A stretch of 64,000 nt of DNA from assembly GCF_000314975.1 (NCBI RefSeq), contig NZ_BAEN01000004.1, forward strand, positions 1 to 64,000, written 5' to 3'. The notes beneath the pieces are model-generated. The model ran no database searches. It saw only the letters and a program-made list of their open reading frames with translations, and was not told the origin of the DNA. The DNA comes from Aliiglaciecola lipolytica E3 (GTDB lineage Bacteria; Pseudomonadota; Gammaproteobacteria; Enterobacterales; Alteromonadaceae). The first letter of the stretch is position 1. Each line of letters opens with the position of its first letter. Positions 1 through 8,709 of this stretch are shown here, in pieces. The position numbers were made by a program, and so were the translations under genes.

Positions 1-288
1 TTTTTCCTGCGCTTTCTCAACATGAATTTTTGTAGTTCTCGAATTGCCTTTTTTTCGGAAAGCAATAAGAGGAGCATCGTCCTCTTCATTAATAACAAGC
101 TCTGAAAAACTGAATTGCAGAAGTTTAGCAAACTGAAGTAGTTTGTTCGGACGCGGAAAGGATTTTTCTTTAAACCACTGAGATACTGCTTCTTTAGAAA
201 CCCCTAATCGCTCAGCTACAGCAGTTTGGGATAACCCTGAAGCATCCATTGCTTTGGCTGCGTTTTTAATGTTGAGTCTTTTTTTCAT
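1..288 (-). CDS. XRE-family helix-turn-helix regulator, 3' part outside window
   Basis: Reading from an ATG at 288 down to base 1 gives 96 uninterrupted codons and the frame leaves the window, so the C-terminus is missing. The N-terminus holds a classic XRE helix-turn-helix (about residues 8-60; the turn region reads LSQTAVAERLGVSKEAVSQW). It is followed by an acidic stretch and then residues PLIAFRKKGNSRT, which resemble the linker that joins XRE domains to ImmA/IrrE-type metallopeptidases. The family assignment as DNA-binding regulator is firm. The idea that the missing part is an ImmA/IrrE-like peptidase (HigA/IrrE-like regulator) is inference. It is divergent from the TonB receptor gene. 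Confidence 0.8.
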   Translation of the reverse strand, partial: MKKRLNIKNAAKAMDASGLSQTAVAERLGVSKEAVSQWFKEKSFPRPNKLLQFAKLLQFSFSELVINEEDDAPLIAFRKKGNSRTTKIHVEKAQEK

Positions 289-345
289 GCGCGACGTATA
301 TATGTGGCATTATTTATAGTCAAGTTTTGTCAAGTTAAAATGCAA
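289..345 (-). promoter_or_regulatory. possible promoter and direct repeat upstream of the XRE gene
   Basis: On the minus strand a TTGACT (319-324) is followed after about 16 bases by TATATA (297-302), ending only a few bases before the ATG at 288. If this promoter is used, the mRNA would be nearly leaderless. AACTTGAC occurs twice in direct repeat between 319 and 337, a possible operator for autoregulation. The evidence is sequence resemblance only. Confidence 0.3.
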
Positions 346-619
346 CATAATTCAGAAAACTCATTCAGCACCTACGCCTTTAAATTGTCTTTGTAGTGGC
401 AGCATAAACCCGTATTCCTTTTTAAGTAGTAGCATTACACTTTTAAACGGGGGTTCCATTGAAATGAAAAATAGCCTCGAAAATGCAGTGGGTGTTGCCT
501 TATAAAAGGTTAACTTTTCAGAAAGCTAAGATAAAAACTGATTTAATCCACTAAACCCATCGTAAAAACACCTAACAAAGTGCACCAAATGACCATCTCT
601 TCACTGCTGAACACCAAAA

Positions 620-633
620 GATAACGATTACCC
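620..633. promoter_or_regulatory. LacI-type operator-like site 1
   Basis: GATAACGATTACCC has a central CG with imperfect dyad symmetry, as in LacI/GalR-family operators. Nearly the same core occurs at 7621-7634 between the repressor gene and galT, and a close variant at 922-934. The linkage to the LacI-type regulator at 6547-7551 is inference from shared sequence. Confidence 0.5.
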
Positions 634-920
634 TTACTTCGAAGGTCTATATCTTTAATGTCCGTAAAGTAATGATAAATAAGTACTCTATCAAACTTGT
701 GTGCAAAAAAAATAACACTTACATATTCCCTCCGCTATCAGAGAAAAATAAGATGCAGGATATTGATTATTATCAGTTTTATTAAAATCGTAATTATTAC
801 ACCTTTCAGTTTTAATCTTTTACTAGACACAAAAATTAGTTATCACGCACATTCAGAAGTTAATTTTCAATCATTAAATTAACAAATATTTAAAAAACAG
901 TTGAAATTACATACAAAAAG

Positions 921-934
921 GGATAACGTTTACC
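921..934. promoter_or_regulatory. LacI-type operator-like site 2, 47 bases before the receptor start
   Basis: GGATAACGTTTACC is the most symmetrical of the three sites (GGATAA-CG-TTTACC). Its place just upstream of the receptor gene suits repression by steric block. Confidence 0.5.
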
Positions 935-980
935 TATCGCGATTTATATTAACTCATTATTAACTAAAAAGAGAATCGAT

Positions 981-3443
981 ATGACTACACATAAATTCAA
1001 CCGGAGCCTCGTATGTATTGCGGTCTCGGCATCACTTACCATTTCAGTTTCGGCATTTGCCCAAGAAAACGAAGAAACTAAAAACCAAGAAAAAGAGGGA
1101 ATTGAGCAAATTGTTGTCACTGGCTCTGTCGCTGGACGTTCTCAAATTGAATCGGCGATCTCGGTAACCAGCATAGATGATGAAGTTATCAGAAACTTTA
1201 AACCCAACTCAGAAGTCGAAATGTTTAGATTATTACCGGGCATACAAGCTAATGGCAACAATGGACCTGGAGGAAATGCGAATATTGCAGTGCGTGGCTT
1301 ACCGGTTGCGACCGGCGGCTCCCCTTTTGTACAGATTCAGGAAGATGGCCTACCTACGGTCTTATTTGGTGATATGCAATTCGGTAATAATGACTACTGG
1401 ACAAAATTTGATGCCTCAGTCGCTCGCCTTGAATCAGTGAGAGGCGGAACAGCAACAACTTTCGCGTCTCAGGCTCCAGGCGCAATAATAAATTATATTT
1501 CGCATACCGGTGAAGTTGAGGGCGGCTTTATCAACCTGACAACCGGGCTTGGATACGACGAGAAAAGAGTCGATTTTAGATATGGTGGGGAAGCTTCGGA
1601 TTCCGTCTTATATCATGTCGGTGGTTACGTGAAAAATGGTCGTGGGCCTTTGGACCCTGGCTTTGTCACTTCTGATAGCACCCAAGTAAAAGGTAACTTG
1701 ACTAAGTATTTAGATGACGACGAAAGCTATATTCGTTTCAACTTTAAAGCTGCTGATACACAGGAGCCTTTTTACACGGGGTCTTTAGCACTTGCTGACA
1801 TTAACGGCAATAAGATTTCTAATCTACGCCCTTATCCGACAATGGACGGACGTACTGATAGTAATTTATCAGCACTGAATCAAACTTTCTTGATTGTTAA
1901 TCGTGACGGTGCCGTTGAACGAGTGGGTATGTCTGGTATATCTACACAAGCATTAGCTATTGGTAGTGAAGTACATTACGTTCTAGAAGACGATATTATT
2001 ATAGACAATAAAATGCGATGGACTGATATGAGCGGCTCTTTTAACGAACCCTTCCATGGACCTACACTTACATCAAATGTATTAGGCTCAACAGTCAATG
2101 GAGCAGTAGTTGGCTCTATTCAATATGCAAATGGGCAACAACAGGGGCAAGATTACGACTTACCGTATATTGATACAAACACTAATGTATCTACTCAAAT
2201 GAACGACGTCGGAAGCTTAGTTAATGACTTAACTATTTCAAAAGAGTTCGATTTAGATGGGAATGCACTAGCAGTACGTGGCGGCTATTTTTATATGAAT
2301 CAAAAAATAGCGATGACTTGGCATACAAATCGAAACTTTCGCGCTGCTGGTGTTAATAGGCCTGCCCAACTGGATCTGTTTGACGTAGATGGTAATCAAC
2401 TAACCGCTAATGGCCTCGCAGGTTTTAATGATAACTGGGGAGCTTGTTGTTCTCGCGATTATGACCTCGACTATACAAACACTGCGCCTTATATTGCGCT
2501 TGATTTTGAAACAGATGACTTCATTCTAGATGGGAGTGTCCGCCGTGATACCGTTGATGCGAGTGGTTTTGCAATTCAAAGCTCTGGAGAAGCGTTTGTA
2601 ACTATAGTTGATGACGTTGAAATACCTACTTTATTGCCCGATGGCAATCAAGAAAACTTAGACTACAGTGTGAGCTATACATCTTGGACGTTTGGTGGAT
2701 TATACAAATTTAATGAGGACACCAGTTTCTTTACACGCGCTTCGAAAGGTAATCGCTTCAACGCCGACCGCCAAACTGTTTCTGGCAAAATAAATCCTGA
2801 TGGTTCACTCACTGAAGCAGGTCAAGTCGCAGCGGTCGATGAGGTGAATCAGTATGAGATTGGTGTAAAAAATAGAGGAGAGCTGCTCGGAGGCACTTAT
2901 ACAGCAGAGTTGACTTTATTAAAGGGTGATTTTACTCAATCAAACTTTGAGCCAACTAGCACACCAGCCTGCCCTAATGGAGGATGTGTTTTAGATAATG
3001 AATACCGAACAACGGGGTTTGAGTTTTATGGGACCTATAGTTTTGATAGCTTATACGTTATTGCAAATGCAACTTATACAGATGCAGAGCAACGCGCGGC
3101 TGGTGCGAGTGAATGGCAAGTCGCTAACGACATCCCTGAGATGACTTATGCAATTAATGCGTCGTATGACTTACTAGAATCATGGTCTGTTGGCCTTAAT
3201 ATGTCAGGTCAATATGGCAGCCGAAATGGCGCCGGTGTCGAAACTGAAAACAAACCTATTTTTGGTGGCAACGTGACCTACTATCTTAATGAAAGGTTAC
3301 AGTTTTCTATTATAGGACAAAACTTAACTGACGAATTTACGGTAAGAGGCTTAAACGGTATCGTAGATGAACCAAATGGAGTGATTACAGCGTCTCCAGT
3401 TCTGGGCAGAAACCTACAGGCATCTGTCCGCTTAAACTTCTAA
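981..3443 (+). CDS. TonB-dependent outer-membrane receptor (SusC/CirA-like, sugar-linked)
   Basis: The 820-residue protein starts with a Sec signal peptide (cleavage probably after SAFA, near residue 27). A short linker follows, with IEQIVVTGS as the likely TonB-box region. The plug domain spans about residues 55-165 (VRGLPVATGG, SVRGGTATTFASQAPGAIINY), and the beta-barrel ends in the aromatic C-terminal residue typical of outer-membrane proteins (SVRLNF). Length fits the family. The ATG has an AAGAG ribosome site seven bases upstream. Its place ahead of a halogenase-like gene and a galactose operon, with LacI-like operators in front, suggests uptake of a galactose-containing oligosaccharide. 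The substrate is inference. A terminator directly follows. Confidence 0.9.
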   Translation: MTTHKFNRSLVCIAVSASLTISVSAFAQENEETKNQEKEGIEQIVVTGSVAGRSQIESAISVTSIDDEVIRNFKPNSEVEMFRLLPGIQANGNNGPGGNANIAVRGLPVATGGSPFVQIQEDGLPTVLFGDMQFGNNDYWTKFDASVARLESVRGGTATTFASQAPGAIINYISHTGEVEGGFINLTTGLGYDEKRVDFRYGGEASDSVLYHVGGYVKNGRGPLDPGFVTSDSTQVKGNLTKYLDDDESYIRFNFKAADTQEPFYTGSLALADINGNKISNLRPYPTMDGRTDSNLSALNQTFLIVNRDGAVERVGMSGISTQALAIGSEVHYVLEDDIIIDNKMRWTDMSGSFNEPFHGPTLTSNVLGSTVNGAVVGSIQYANGQQQGQDYDLPYIDTNTNVSTQMNDVGSLVNDLTISKEFDLDGNALAVRGGYFYMNQKIAMTWHTNRNFRAAGVNRPAQLDLFDVDGNQLTANGLAGFNDNWGACCSRDYDLDYTNTAPYIALDFETDDFILDGSVRRDTVDASGFAIQSSGEAFVTIVDDVEIPTLLPDGNQENLDYSVSYTSWTFGGLYKFNEDTSFFTRASKGNRFNADRQTVSGKINPDGSLTEAGQVAAVDEVNQYEIGVKNRGELLGGTYTAELTLLKGDFTQSNFEPTSTPACPNGGCVLDNEYRTTGFEFYGTYSFDSLYVIANATYTDAEQRAAGASEWQVANDIPEMTYAINASYDLLESWSVGLNMSGQYGSRNGAGVETENKPIFGGNVTYYLNERLQFSIIGQNLTDEFTVRGLNGIVDEPNGVITASPVLGRNLQASVRLNF

Positions 3444-3487
3444 ACATTTCGAGGTGTGTGTGCCCGTTGTTGCAATGCGACGGTTGG

Positions 3488-3514
3488 GGCGGTACATTTG
3501 TGCCGCCTCTTTTT
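3488..3514 (+). terminator. rho-independent terminator after the receptor gene
   Basis: GGCGGTAC and GTGCCGCC form an 8-bp stem (one G-T pair) around the loop ATTT, followed by TCTTTTT. It lies 45 bases after the receptor stop, so part of the transcription probably stops here and the two following genes are read at lower level. It also makes a GTG start at 3458 for the next gene unlikely. Confidence 0.75.
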
Positions 3515-3520
3515 AATCTA

Positions 3521-5026
3521 ATGATGTACCAGAATATGCAATTTTTGAATATTATTAGCGAATCGTTAGCACGACACAACAGCGAACAAGCTATGAGCAT
3601 GTTAATGACCGAACGTTCCAAGTATTTGGATAATCCCCTATTTTGGCAGTTGCTAGCAGAATCGCAGCAACAAGAGCAACAGTATTCGAATGCATTTGAT
3701 AGTTGGAAAAAAGCCCTCTCAATTGAACCCAGTAACCCACGTTTTCTATTCTCCGTTGCAAAATTATCACTGCAATGTGGTCTACCATCTTCGCAGCTTT
3801 TTGCAGAATTGTTAGAAAAAGACAAATTCAATGAGGAATTATTGATTGGTTATGCTCATGCACTGGCATTAGAGCAAGAACATGATTATGCTTTGAAGGC
3901 TCTGTCACTGCACTTTTCGCAAAAAAAACCGAGTAAAAACATCTTAAAGCTTCACGCCGATATATTGCTACTTCAATCGGGTGATGCGGCTCTGATAGAT
4001 TTTTATAAACTAAAAATCAGAGAAAAAATAGAAATAGATTTCTGCTATGAGCAACTTATCAATCATGCCTTGCTTAAACAGAATTTTGAACACGCTTTTG
4101 TATTAATTGACTCAGCCTGCAAGGCCGTGGGTCGAAAAAAGCAAGACCCCTTTCTGATCAAAAAAGCAATTACGCTTAGCGAACAAAAGTTAGACCGGGA
4201 GGCTTTTAAAGCGTTCTCGGCATTGGAACATTGTAAAAGTGTTGAGAAAGACATGGCCATTATGCGAATGAGTTTACGCTTGAATCAGCTAGATAGTGCT
4301 TCGGCTATCTGCATGCATTACACACAAAATGGTTTTGCCAGCACATTCATACCTTACCTCAGTTTAATATGGCGACTTCAAAAAAGTGGCTATCAGGATT
4401 GGTTAGAGAAAAGCAATCAATTCATACGAAGTTATGAGGTAGGTCTAAAGGAACAACATATTAACGAACTCGTTGATTTAATGACGCATTTGCACAGTGC
4501 TTCGAATCCTTATTTAGAGCAATCAGTCCGCAAGGGTACGCAAACAGATTTGTTACTCTTTGCTCGCCAAGAAAAAGCAATACAAGACCTAGTAGCACTT
4601 ATTAAGCCAAAAATAATGGATTACATTCGTGATTTACCACCGCATGATGCAACTCACCCTTTATTAGGGCGCAAGAGAGATAGCGCGTTAAATGGCAACA
4701 TTAAATTTTCAGGGAGTTGGTCTGTGAAGCTTGTTAAAAAAGGTCACAACGTTTCGCATACTCATCCTAAAGGATGGATCAGTGCAGTGTTATATCTGAA
4801 GGTTCCTAACAAAAATCAATTGGGACCAGCACCCAATGGCTTTTTGCAATTTGGTACCCCTCCGCGTAATTTGCAACTAGAGCTCGAGCATTACCATCAG
4901 GAGGCACCTCAGCCCGGAAAGCTAGTATTATTTCCTTCAACGACTTGGCACCAAACACAACCGTTTAATGATGGCGAGCGAATTGTAATAGCATTTGACG
5001 TCAAACCACCAGGAATCCAAACATGA
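3521..5026 (+). CDS. TPR protein with C-terminal 2OG-Fe(II) oxygenase-like domain
   Basis: About residues 1-330 are helical, with TPR-like repeats (for example NPLFWQLLAESQQQ and SNAFDSWKKALSIEPSNPRF). The last ~110 residues match the putative 2OG-Fe(II) oxygenase family (PF13759-like): GSWSVKLVKKGHNVSHTHP, then GWISAVLYLKVP, and GKLVLFPSTTWHQTQPF ... RIVIAFDV. The His pairs would be the metal ligands. A longer frame back to GTG 3458 would run through the terminator hairpin, so ATG 3521 or 3536 is preferred; neither has a strong ribosome site. It overlaps the halogenase-like gene by ATGA, implying coupled translation. Such proteins often accompany receptor/halogenase pairs in Alteromonadales. 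The substrate is unknown. Confidence 0.75.
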   Translation: MMYQNMQFLNIISESLARHNSEQAMSMLMTERSKYLDNPLFWQLLAESQQQEQQYSNAFDSWKKALSIEPSNPRFLFSVAKLSLQCGLPSSQLFAELLEKDKFNEELLIGYAHALALEQEHDYALKALSLHFSQKKPSKNILKLHADILLLQSGDAALIDFYKLKIREKIEIDFCYEQLINHALLKQNFEHAFVLIDSACKAVGRKKQDPFLIKKAITLSEQKLDREAFKAFSALEHCKSVEKDMAIMRMSLRLNQLDSASAICMHYTQNGFASTFIPYLSLIWRLQKSGYQDWLEKSNQFIRSYEVGLKEQHINELVDLMTHLHSASNPYLEQSVRKGTQTDLLLFARQEKAIQDLVALIKPKIMDYIRDLPPHDATHPLLGRKRDSALNGNIKFSGSWSVKLVKKGHNVSHTHPKGWISAVLYLKVPNKNQLGPAPNGFLQFGTPPRNLQLELEHYHQEAPQPGKLVLFPSTTWHQTQPFNDGERIVIAFDVKPPGIQT

Positions 5027-6537
5027 GCCCACAAAATCCGATACAAAAAATTGTGATAGTTGGAGGAGGTACTGCCGGTTGGATGACCGCCGCTGCGCTT
5101 TCAAATTCTCTTTTAAAAGGGGTATCAATCACTTTAATTGAATCTGAAGATATCGGCACAGTCGGTGTTGGCGAGGCTACCATACCGCCCATCAAAACGT
5201 TTAATAATACTTTAGGGATCAGTGAGAATGAATTTTTAAAGAATACGCATGGTTCGTTCAAACTTGGTATCGAATTTGTAAATTGGGGAAAGCTTAACAA
5301 TCGCTATTTTCATCCATTTGGACAGTACGGACGCCAATTTGATATTGTCAATGTTCATCAACATTGGTTAGCTGCTGAACAATCTGGCACTGCACATCCG
5401 TTGGATGAATACTGTATGGCTTGGGCTGCCGCTAAACAACGCCGATTTTCTCCGCCACAGCCTGACCCACGAAATGTCTTATCAACATATGAGTACGCCT
5501 ATCATTTTGATGCAGGCGCGTACGCAATGTTTTTAAGAAAGTATTCAGAACAACGAAACGTGAAAAGAATAGAAGGTAAGATAAAACACAGCCAGCTTAA
5601 TCCTAATTCAGGATTTGTCGACGCCGTTGTATTAGATAACGATCAACTAATCAAAGGGGAGTTATTTATTGATTGTTCTGGTTTTAGGGGCTTATTGATT
5701 GAACAAGCGTTAAAGACAGGTTATGAAGATATGTCTGAATATCTGCCGTGTAATAGCGCTTGGGCAGTGCCATGTGAACTTAAAGACTTCACACCCTATA
5801 CTCGTTCAACAGCTCATACAGCAGGTTGGCAATGGAGAATACCATTGCAACATAGAACTGGTAATGGTCATGTGTTTAGCAATGAGTTTATATCAGAACA
5901 AGAGGCATTAGACACTTTGATGCAAAATCTTGATGGTGAACCATTAGCTGACCCTCGGTTATTAAAATTTACAACGGGAAGACGAAAACGGTTTTGGAAT
6001 AAAAATGTAGTGGCAATCGGCTTATCAAGTGGCTTCTTGGAGCCATTGGAATCGACCAGCATTCATTTGATCCAAGCAGGCATTGCCAAATTACTCGCGC
6101 TGTTTCCAACAACAGATTTTGACCAACATGTTATTGATGAGTACAACCGGATCGCAATTAATGAATTCGAAGCGATTAGAGATTTTTTAATTTTACATTA
6201 TAAGTTAACTGAGCGAGACGACTCGGAAATGTGGCGATATTGTAAGAACATGCCTATCCCAGAAACCCTAGAAAGTAAATTGCTGCACTTTGAGAGCTTT
6301 GGAAGAGTGATAAAAGGAGAAATGGATTTATTTGCTGATGCTAGTTGGCTAGCCGTTTATATTGGTCAAGGATTGCGTCCAAAACAACGTGATCCGTTAA
6401 TGTCTTATCGCAACAGTGAGGGTGATGTTTGGCTAAGTAAACTGCACCAAGCATTACACCAAGCTGCCCAACAACTTCCGAGTCATGCAGACTATATTAC
6501 TAAACACTGTCGATCCGACATAAATTTTATGTCGTAG
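5023..6537 (+). CDS. tryptophan halogenase family FAD-dependent protein
   Basis: The 504-residue protein has the N-terminal FAD-binding motif GGGTAGW (residues 11-17), the VGVGEATIPP stretch, and the family signature GWQWRIPL (WxWxIP). It therefore belongs to the flavin-dependent tryptophan halogenase family (PF04820). The family includes true chlorinases or brominases. Many marine members sit beside TonB receptors with unknown substrates, and that is the context here. Halogenation also needs the active-site Lys of the family; VGVGEATIPPIK includes a candidate. It begins inside the stop of the preceding gene (ATGA) and ends ten bases before the convergent repressor gene. Its role in sugar uptake or modification is unknown. 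Confidence 0.85.
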   Translation: MSPQNPIQKIVIVGGGTAGWMTAAALSNSLLKGVSITLIESEDIGTVGVGEATIPPIKTFNNTLGISENEFLKNTHGSFKLGIEFVNWGKLNNRYFHPFGQYGRQFDIVNVHQHWLAAEQSGTAHPLDEYCMAWAAAKQRRFSPPQPDPRNVLSTYEYAYHFDAGAYAMFLRKYSEQRNVKRIEGKIKHSQLNPNSGFVDAVVLDNDQLIKGELFIDCSGFRGLLIEQALKTGYEDMSEYLPCNSAWAVPCELKDFTPYTRSTAHTAGWQWRIPLQHRTGNGHVFSNEFISEQEALDTLMQNLDGEPLADPRLLKFTTGRRKRFWNKNVVAIGLSSGFLEPLESTSIHLIQAGIAKLLALFPTTDFDQHVIDEYNRIAINEFEAIRDFLILHYKLTERDDSEMWRYCKNMPIPETLESKLLHFESFGRVIKGEMDLFADASWLAVYIGQGLRPKQRDPLMSYRNSEGDVWLSKLHQALHQAAQQLPSHADYITKHCRSDINFMS

Positions 6538-6546
6538 TTAGTAATA

Positions 6547-7551
6547 TTACATTCTCTCAATCACCGATTGGCGACGTATCAAGCTTGGCGTATATTTACG
6601 TTGAATAGTCGGATCGATGGTTTGCTGCTGAGCAGACTGTATTGCGATAGTTGCAGCAGCTTGGGCCATCATTGAAATAGGATACCGCATAGTTGTTAGT
6701 TGAGGCCTTGCATCTCGCGCATACACTACATCATCAAAGCCGACTACAGATACATCTCTAGGTATATGCATACCTTGGTCAAGCATAAAGTTCATTGCTC
6801 CAACAGCCATCGCATCATTATAAGTAACTAAGGCCGTAAATTTGGTCCCACGCGCCATTAGTGATTCAACAGCTTGTGCCCCGCCTTCATGAAAAGGCGG
6901 CGCGTACGCAATTGCACTATTAGGTAATTTAACGTTGTGACGAGTCAGACAAGATTTGACTCCTTTCAAGCGTAATTGTGGGTCGTCAATCTCAAAGTCA
7001 CTATTGATGTAAGCAAACTCGCGATGTCCCATCGAAAAAAGATACTCCACAACCAATTCACTTCCCATTCTGTTGTCTAACCACACGCACCGTTCCTCTA
7101 AACCTGGTACGAGTCGATTGATCAGAACCAGTCCGGGGCAGAGTTCAGAGTATTTTAATAAATCTTCATCACTAATGACTTTAGAATGAAGCACCATCGC
7201 ACTGACTCTGTGATCTAACAAATGTTCTATTGCAAGCTTTTCCTTTGTTACATCGTTGTGGCCCGAAGTAATAAAGGTTTGCAGGCCCATTGATTGACAT
7301 AATTTTTCTATGTGATGCGCAAAAGTTGCCATAAAAGGATCGAGTATTTCAGGAACTAAAACACCTAGTGAGGTAAATTTATTGGTGACAAATGCCCTTG
7401 CGGCAAGGTTTGGTCTATAACCCAGTTCATCCATAATACGCTGAACATGAGCGCGTTTTGCGGGCCCTACTTTCGGGCCATTGTTAATAACGCGAGAAAC
7501 GGTTGCTTGGGAAACATTAGCCGCTTTTGCAATATCTTTAATTGTTACCAT
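6547..7551 (-). CDS. LacI/GalR-family transcriptional repressor
   Basis: The N-terminal helix-turn-helix (IKDIAKAANVSQATVSRVIN, residues 4-23) and hinge region are followed by a periplasmic-binding-protein-like ligand domain with SVVGFDDVVYARDARPQLTT, a typical LacI/GalR tail. The ATG at 7551 gives MVTIKDIA, the canonical start; a longer frame from TTG 7563 adds only four residues. The gene is divergent from galT, with an operator-like site between them, and convergent with the halogenase-like gene. It probably represses both the gal operon and the receptor operon and is released by galactose or a galactoside. The ligand is inference. Confidence 0.9.
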   Translation of the reverse strand: MVTIKDIAKAANVSQATVSRVINNGPKVGPAKRAHVQRIMDELGYRPNLAARAFVTNKFTSLGVLVPEILDPFMATFAHHIEKLCQSMGLQTFITSGHNDVTKEKLAIEHLLDHRVSAMVLHSKVISDEDLLKYSELCPGLVLINRLVPGLEERCVWLDNRMGSELVVEYLFSMGHREFAYINSDFEIDDPQLRLKGVKSCLTRHNVKLPNSAIAYAPPFHEGGAQAVESLMARGTKFTALVTYNDAMAVGAMNFMLDQGMHIPRDVSVVGFDDVVYARDARPQLTTMRYPISMMAQAAATIAIQSAQQQTIDPTIQRKYTPSLIRRQSVIERM

Positions 7552-7620
7552 TTCAGAGTGCAAACTACATTTGTATTGAATTTAACTGATAGTAGCTCAT
7601 AAAGTGCTTTACAGTCAAAG

Positions 7621-7634
7621 GGAAAACGATTACC
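7621..7634. promoter_or_regulatory. LacI-type operator-like site 3 between repressor gene and galT
   Basis: GGAAAACGATTACC shares AACGATTACCCT with site 1 at 620-633. It lies between divergent genes, 32 bases before galT, so one bound repressor could control both directions. Confidence 0.5.
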
Positions 7635-7665
7635 CTAATCCAAATGTTAACAAACCGTCAATAAT

Positions 7666-8709
7666 ATGTTTGAACTATCCAATGACCCACATCGCCGATA
7701 CAACCCACTACTAGGTGAGTGGGTACTTGTATCTCCACATCGAGCAAAGCGCCCTTGGCAAGGTCAAAACGAAGCTGAAGATACATCGTCAAATCAACCT
7801 TATGACGAGACGTGTTATTTGTGTCCTGGAAATATGAGAATAAATGGTGAGCAAAATGAGGAATACCATACTACATATGTGTTTGCCAATGATTTTGCAG
7901 CATTAAAACCCAACACCCCGTTTGGTGAACAGCACGATGGATTGTTTACAAGCCAGTCAGTTCAAGGGGAGTCACATGTCATCTGCTTTAGTCCTGACCA
8001 TAGCAAATCCATGGCTCAGTTATCTGAGAACGAAATTGTCGCAGTAATTAATACTTGGCAAGATTTACTAGAAAAACTATCGGTTAAGTATCCTTGGGTT
8101 CAGATTTTTGAAAATAAGGGCGCTGTAATGGGATGCTCGAACCCACATCCGCATGGTCAGGTGTGGGCACAATCCCAAGTACCTTCATTAGCTTTGCGCA
8201 CTGGAAAACAGTTATTGCAATATTATGCGAAAGAGCAAAGAGCGCTATTATTGGATTACGCTGAACAAGAACTTGCTCGCGACGAGAGAGTGGTATGTAC
8301 TAACAAGGATTGGGTGGTTGTAGTGCCCTATTGGGCAGCATGGCCTTTTGAAACCCTGCTGTTACCTCGTTTCCCCGTGCAGCATTTGCACAACTTAACG
8401 GTGCAACAGAGCAACTCGTTAGCCGCAATTTTGAGTCAAATCACGATCAAATACGACAACCTATTTAATACTTCCTTTCCTTATTCAATGGGTTGGCACG
8501 GTCAAGTATTTGATGGTGAAGAGCACCCAGAGTGGACTTTGCATGGGCACTTTTATCCACCTTTGTTGCGCTCCGCCACGGTTAAAAAATTTATGGTGGG
8601 GTATGAAATGCTTGGAGAGCCTCAAAGGGATATTACACCTGAACAAGCCGCAGCATTACTAAAAAATCAGTCAAGCACTCATTACCGAATGGCAAGGGAA
8701 ATGCGATGA
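7666..8709 (+). CDS. galT: galactose-1-phosphate uridylyltransferase
   Basis: The 347-residue length matches bacterial GalT. The active-site HPHGQ motif (His161 and His163, the latter the nucleophile by comparison with the E. coli enzyme) is present in SNPHPHGQVWA, as are the N-terminal RRYNPLLGEWVLVSPHR and the zinc-ligand-type CYLCPGN. It exchanges UMP between UDP-glucose and galactose-1-phosphate in the Leloir pathway, in the cytoplasm. It heads the operon and overlaps galK by ATGA. No galE or galM lies in the window, so the epimerase must be elsewhere. Confidence 0.95.
   Translation: MFELSNDPHRRYNPLLGEWVLVSPHRAKRPWQGQNEAEDTSSNQPYDETCYLCPGNMRINGEQNEEYHTTYVFANDFAALKPNTPFGEQHDGLFTSQSVQGESHVICFSPDHSKSMAQLSENEIVAVINTWQDLLEKLSVKYPWVQIFENKGAVMGCSNPHPHGQVWAQSQVPSLALRTGKQLLQYYAKEQRALLLDYAEQELARDERVVCTNKDWVVVVPYWAAWPFETLLLPRFPVQHLHNLTVQQSNSLAAILSQITIKYDNLFNTSFPYSMGWHGQVFDGEEHPEWTLHGHFYPPLLRSATVKKFMVGYEMLGEPQRDITPEQAAALLKNQSSTHYRMAREMR

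Larger units (their letters stand above)
346..980. other. intergenic region upstream of the TonB receptor
   Basis: About 635 bases without a convincing gene. The region is AT-rich. It contains two LacI-type operator-like sites (620-633 and 921-934) and presumably the receptor promoter. A 61-codon open frame at 697-882 has no ribosome site and no recognisable content. Confidence 0.6.

Noticed and set aside
697-882. 61-codon open frame in the receptor leader
   Set aside because: No ribosome site, no recognisable family, poor coding look, and it overlaps a likely control region.
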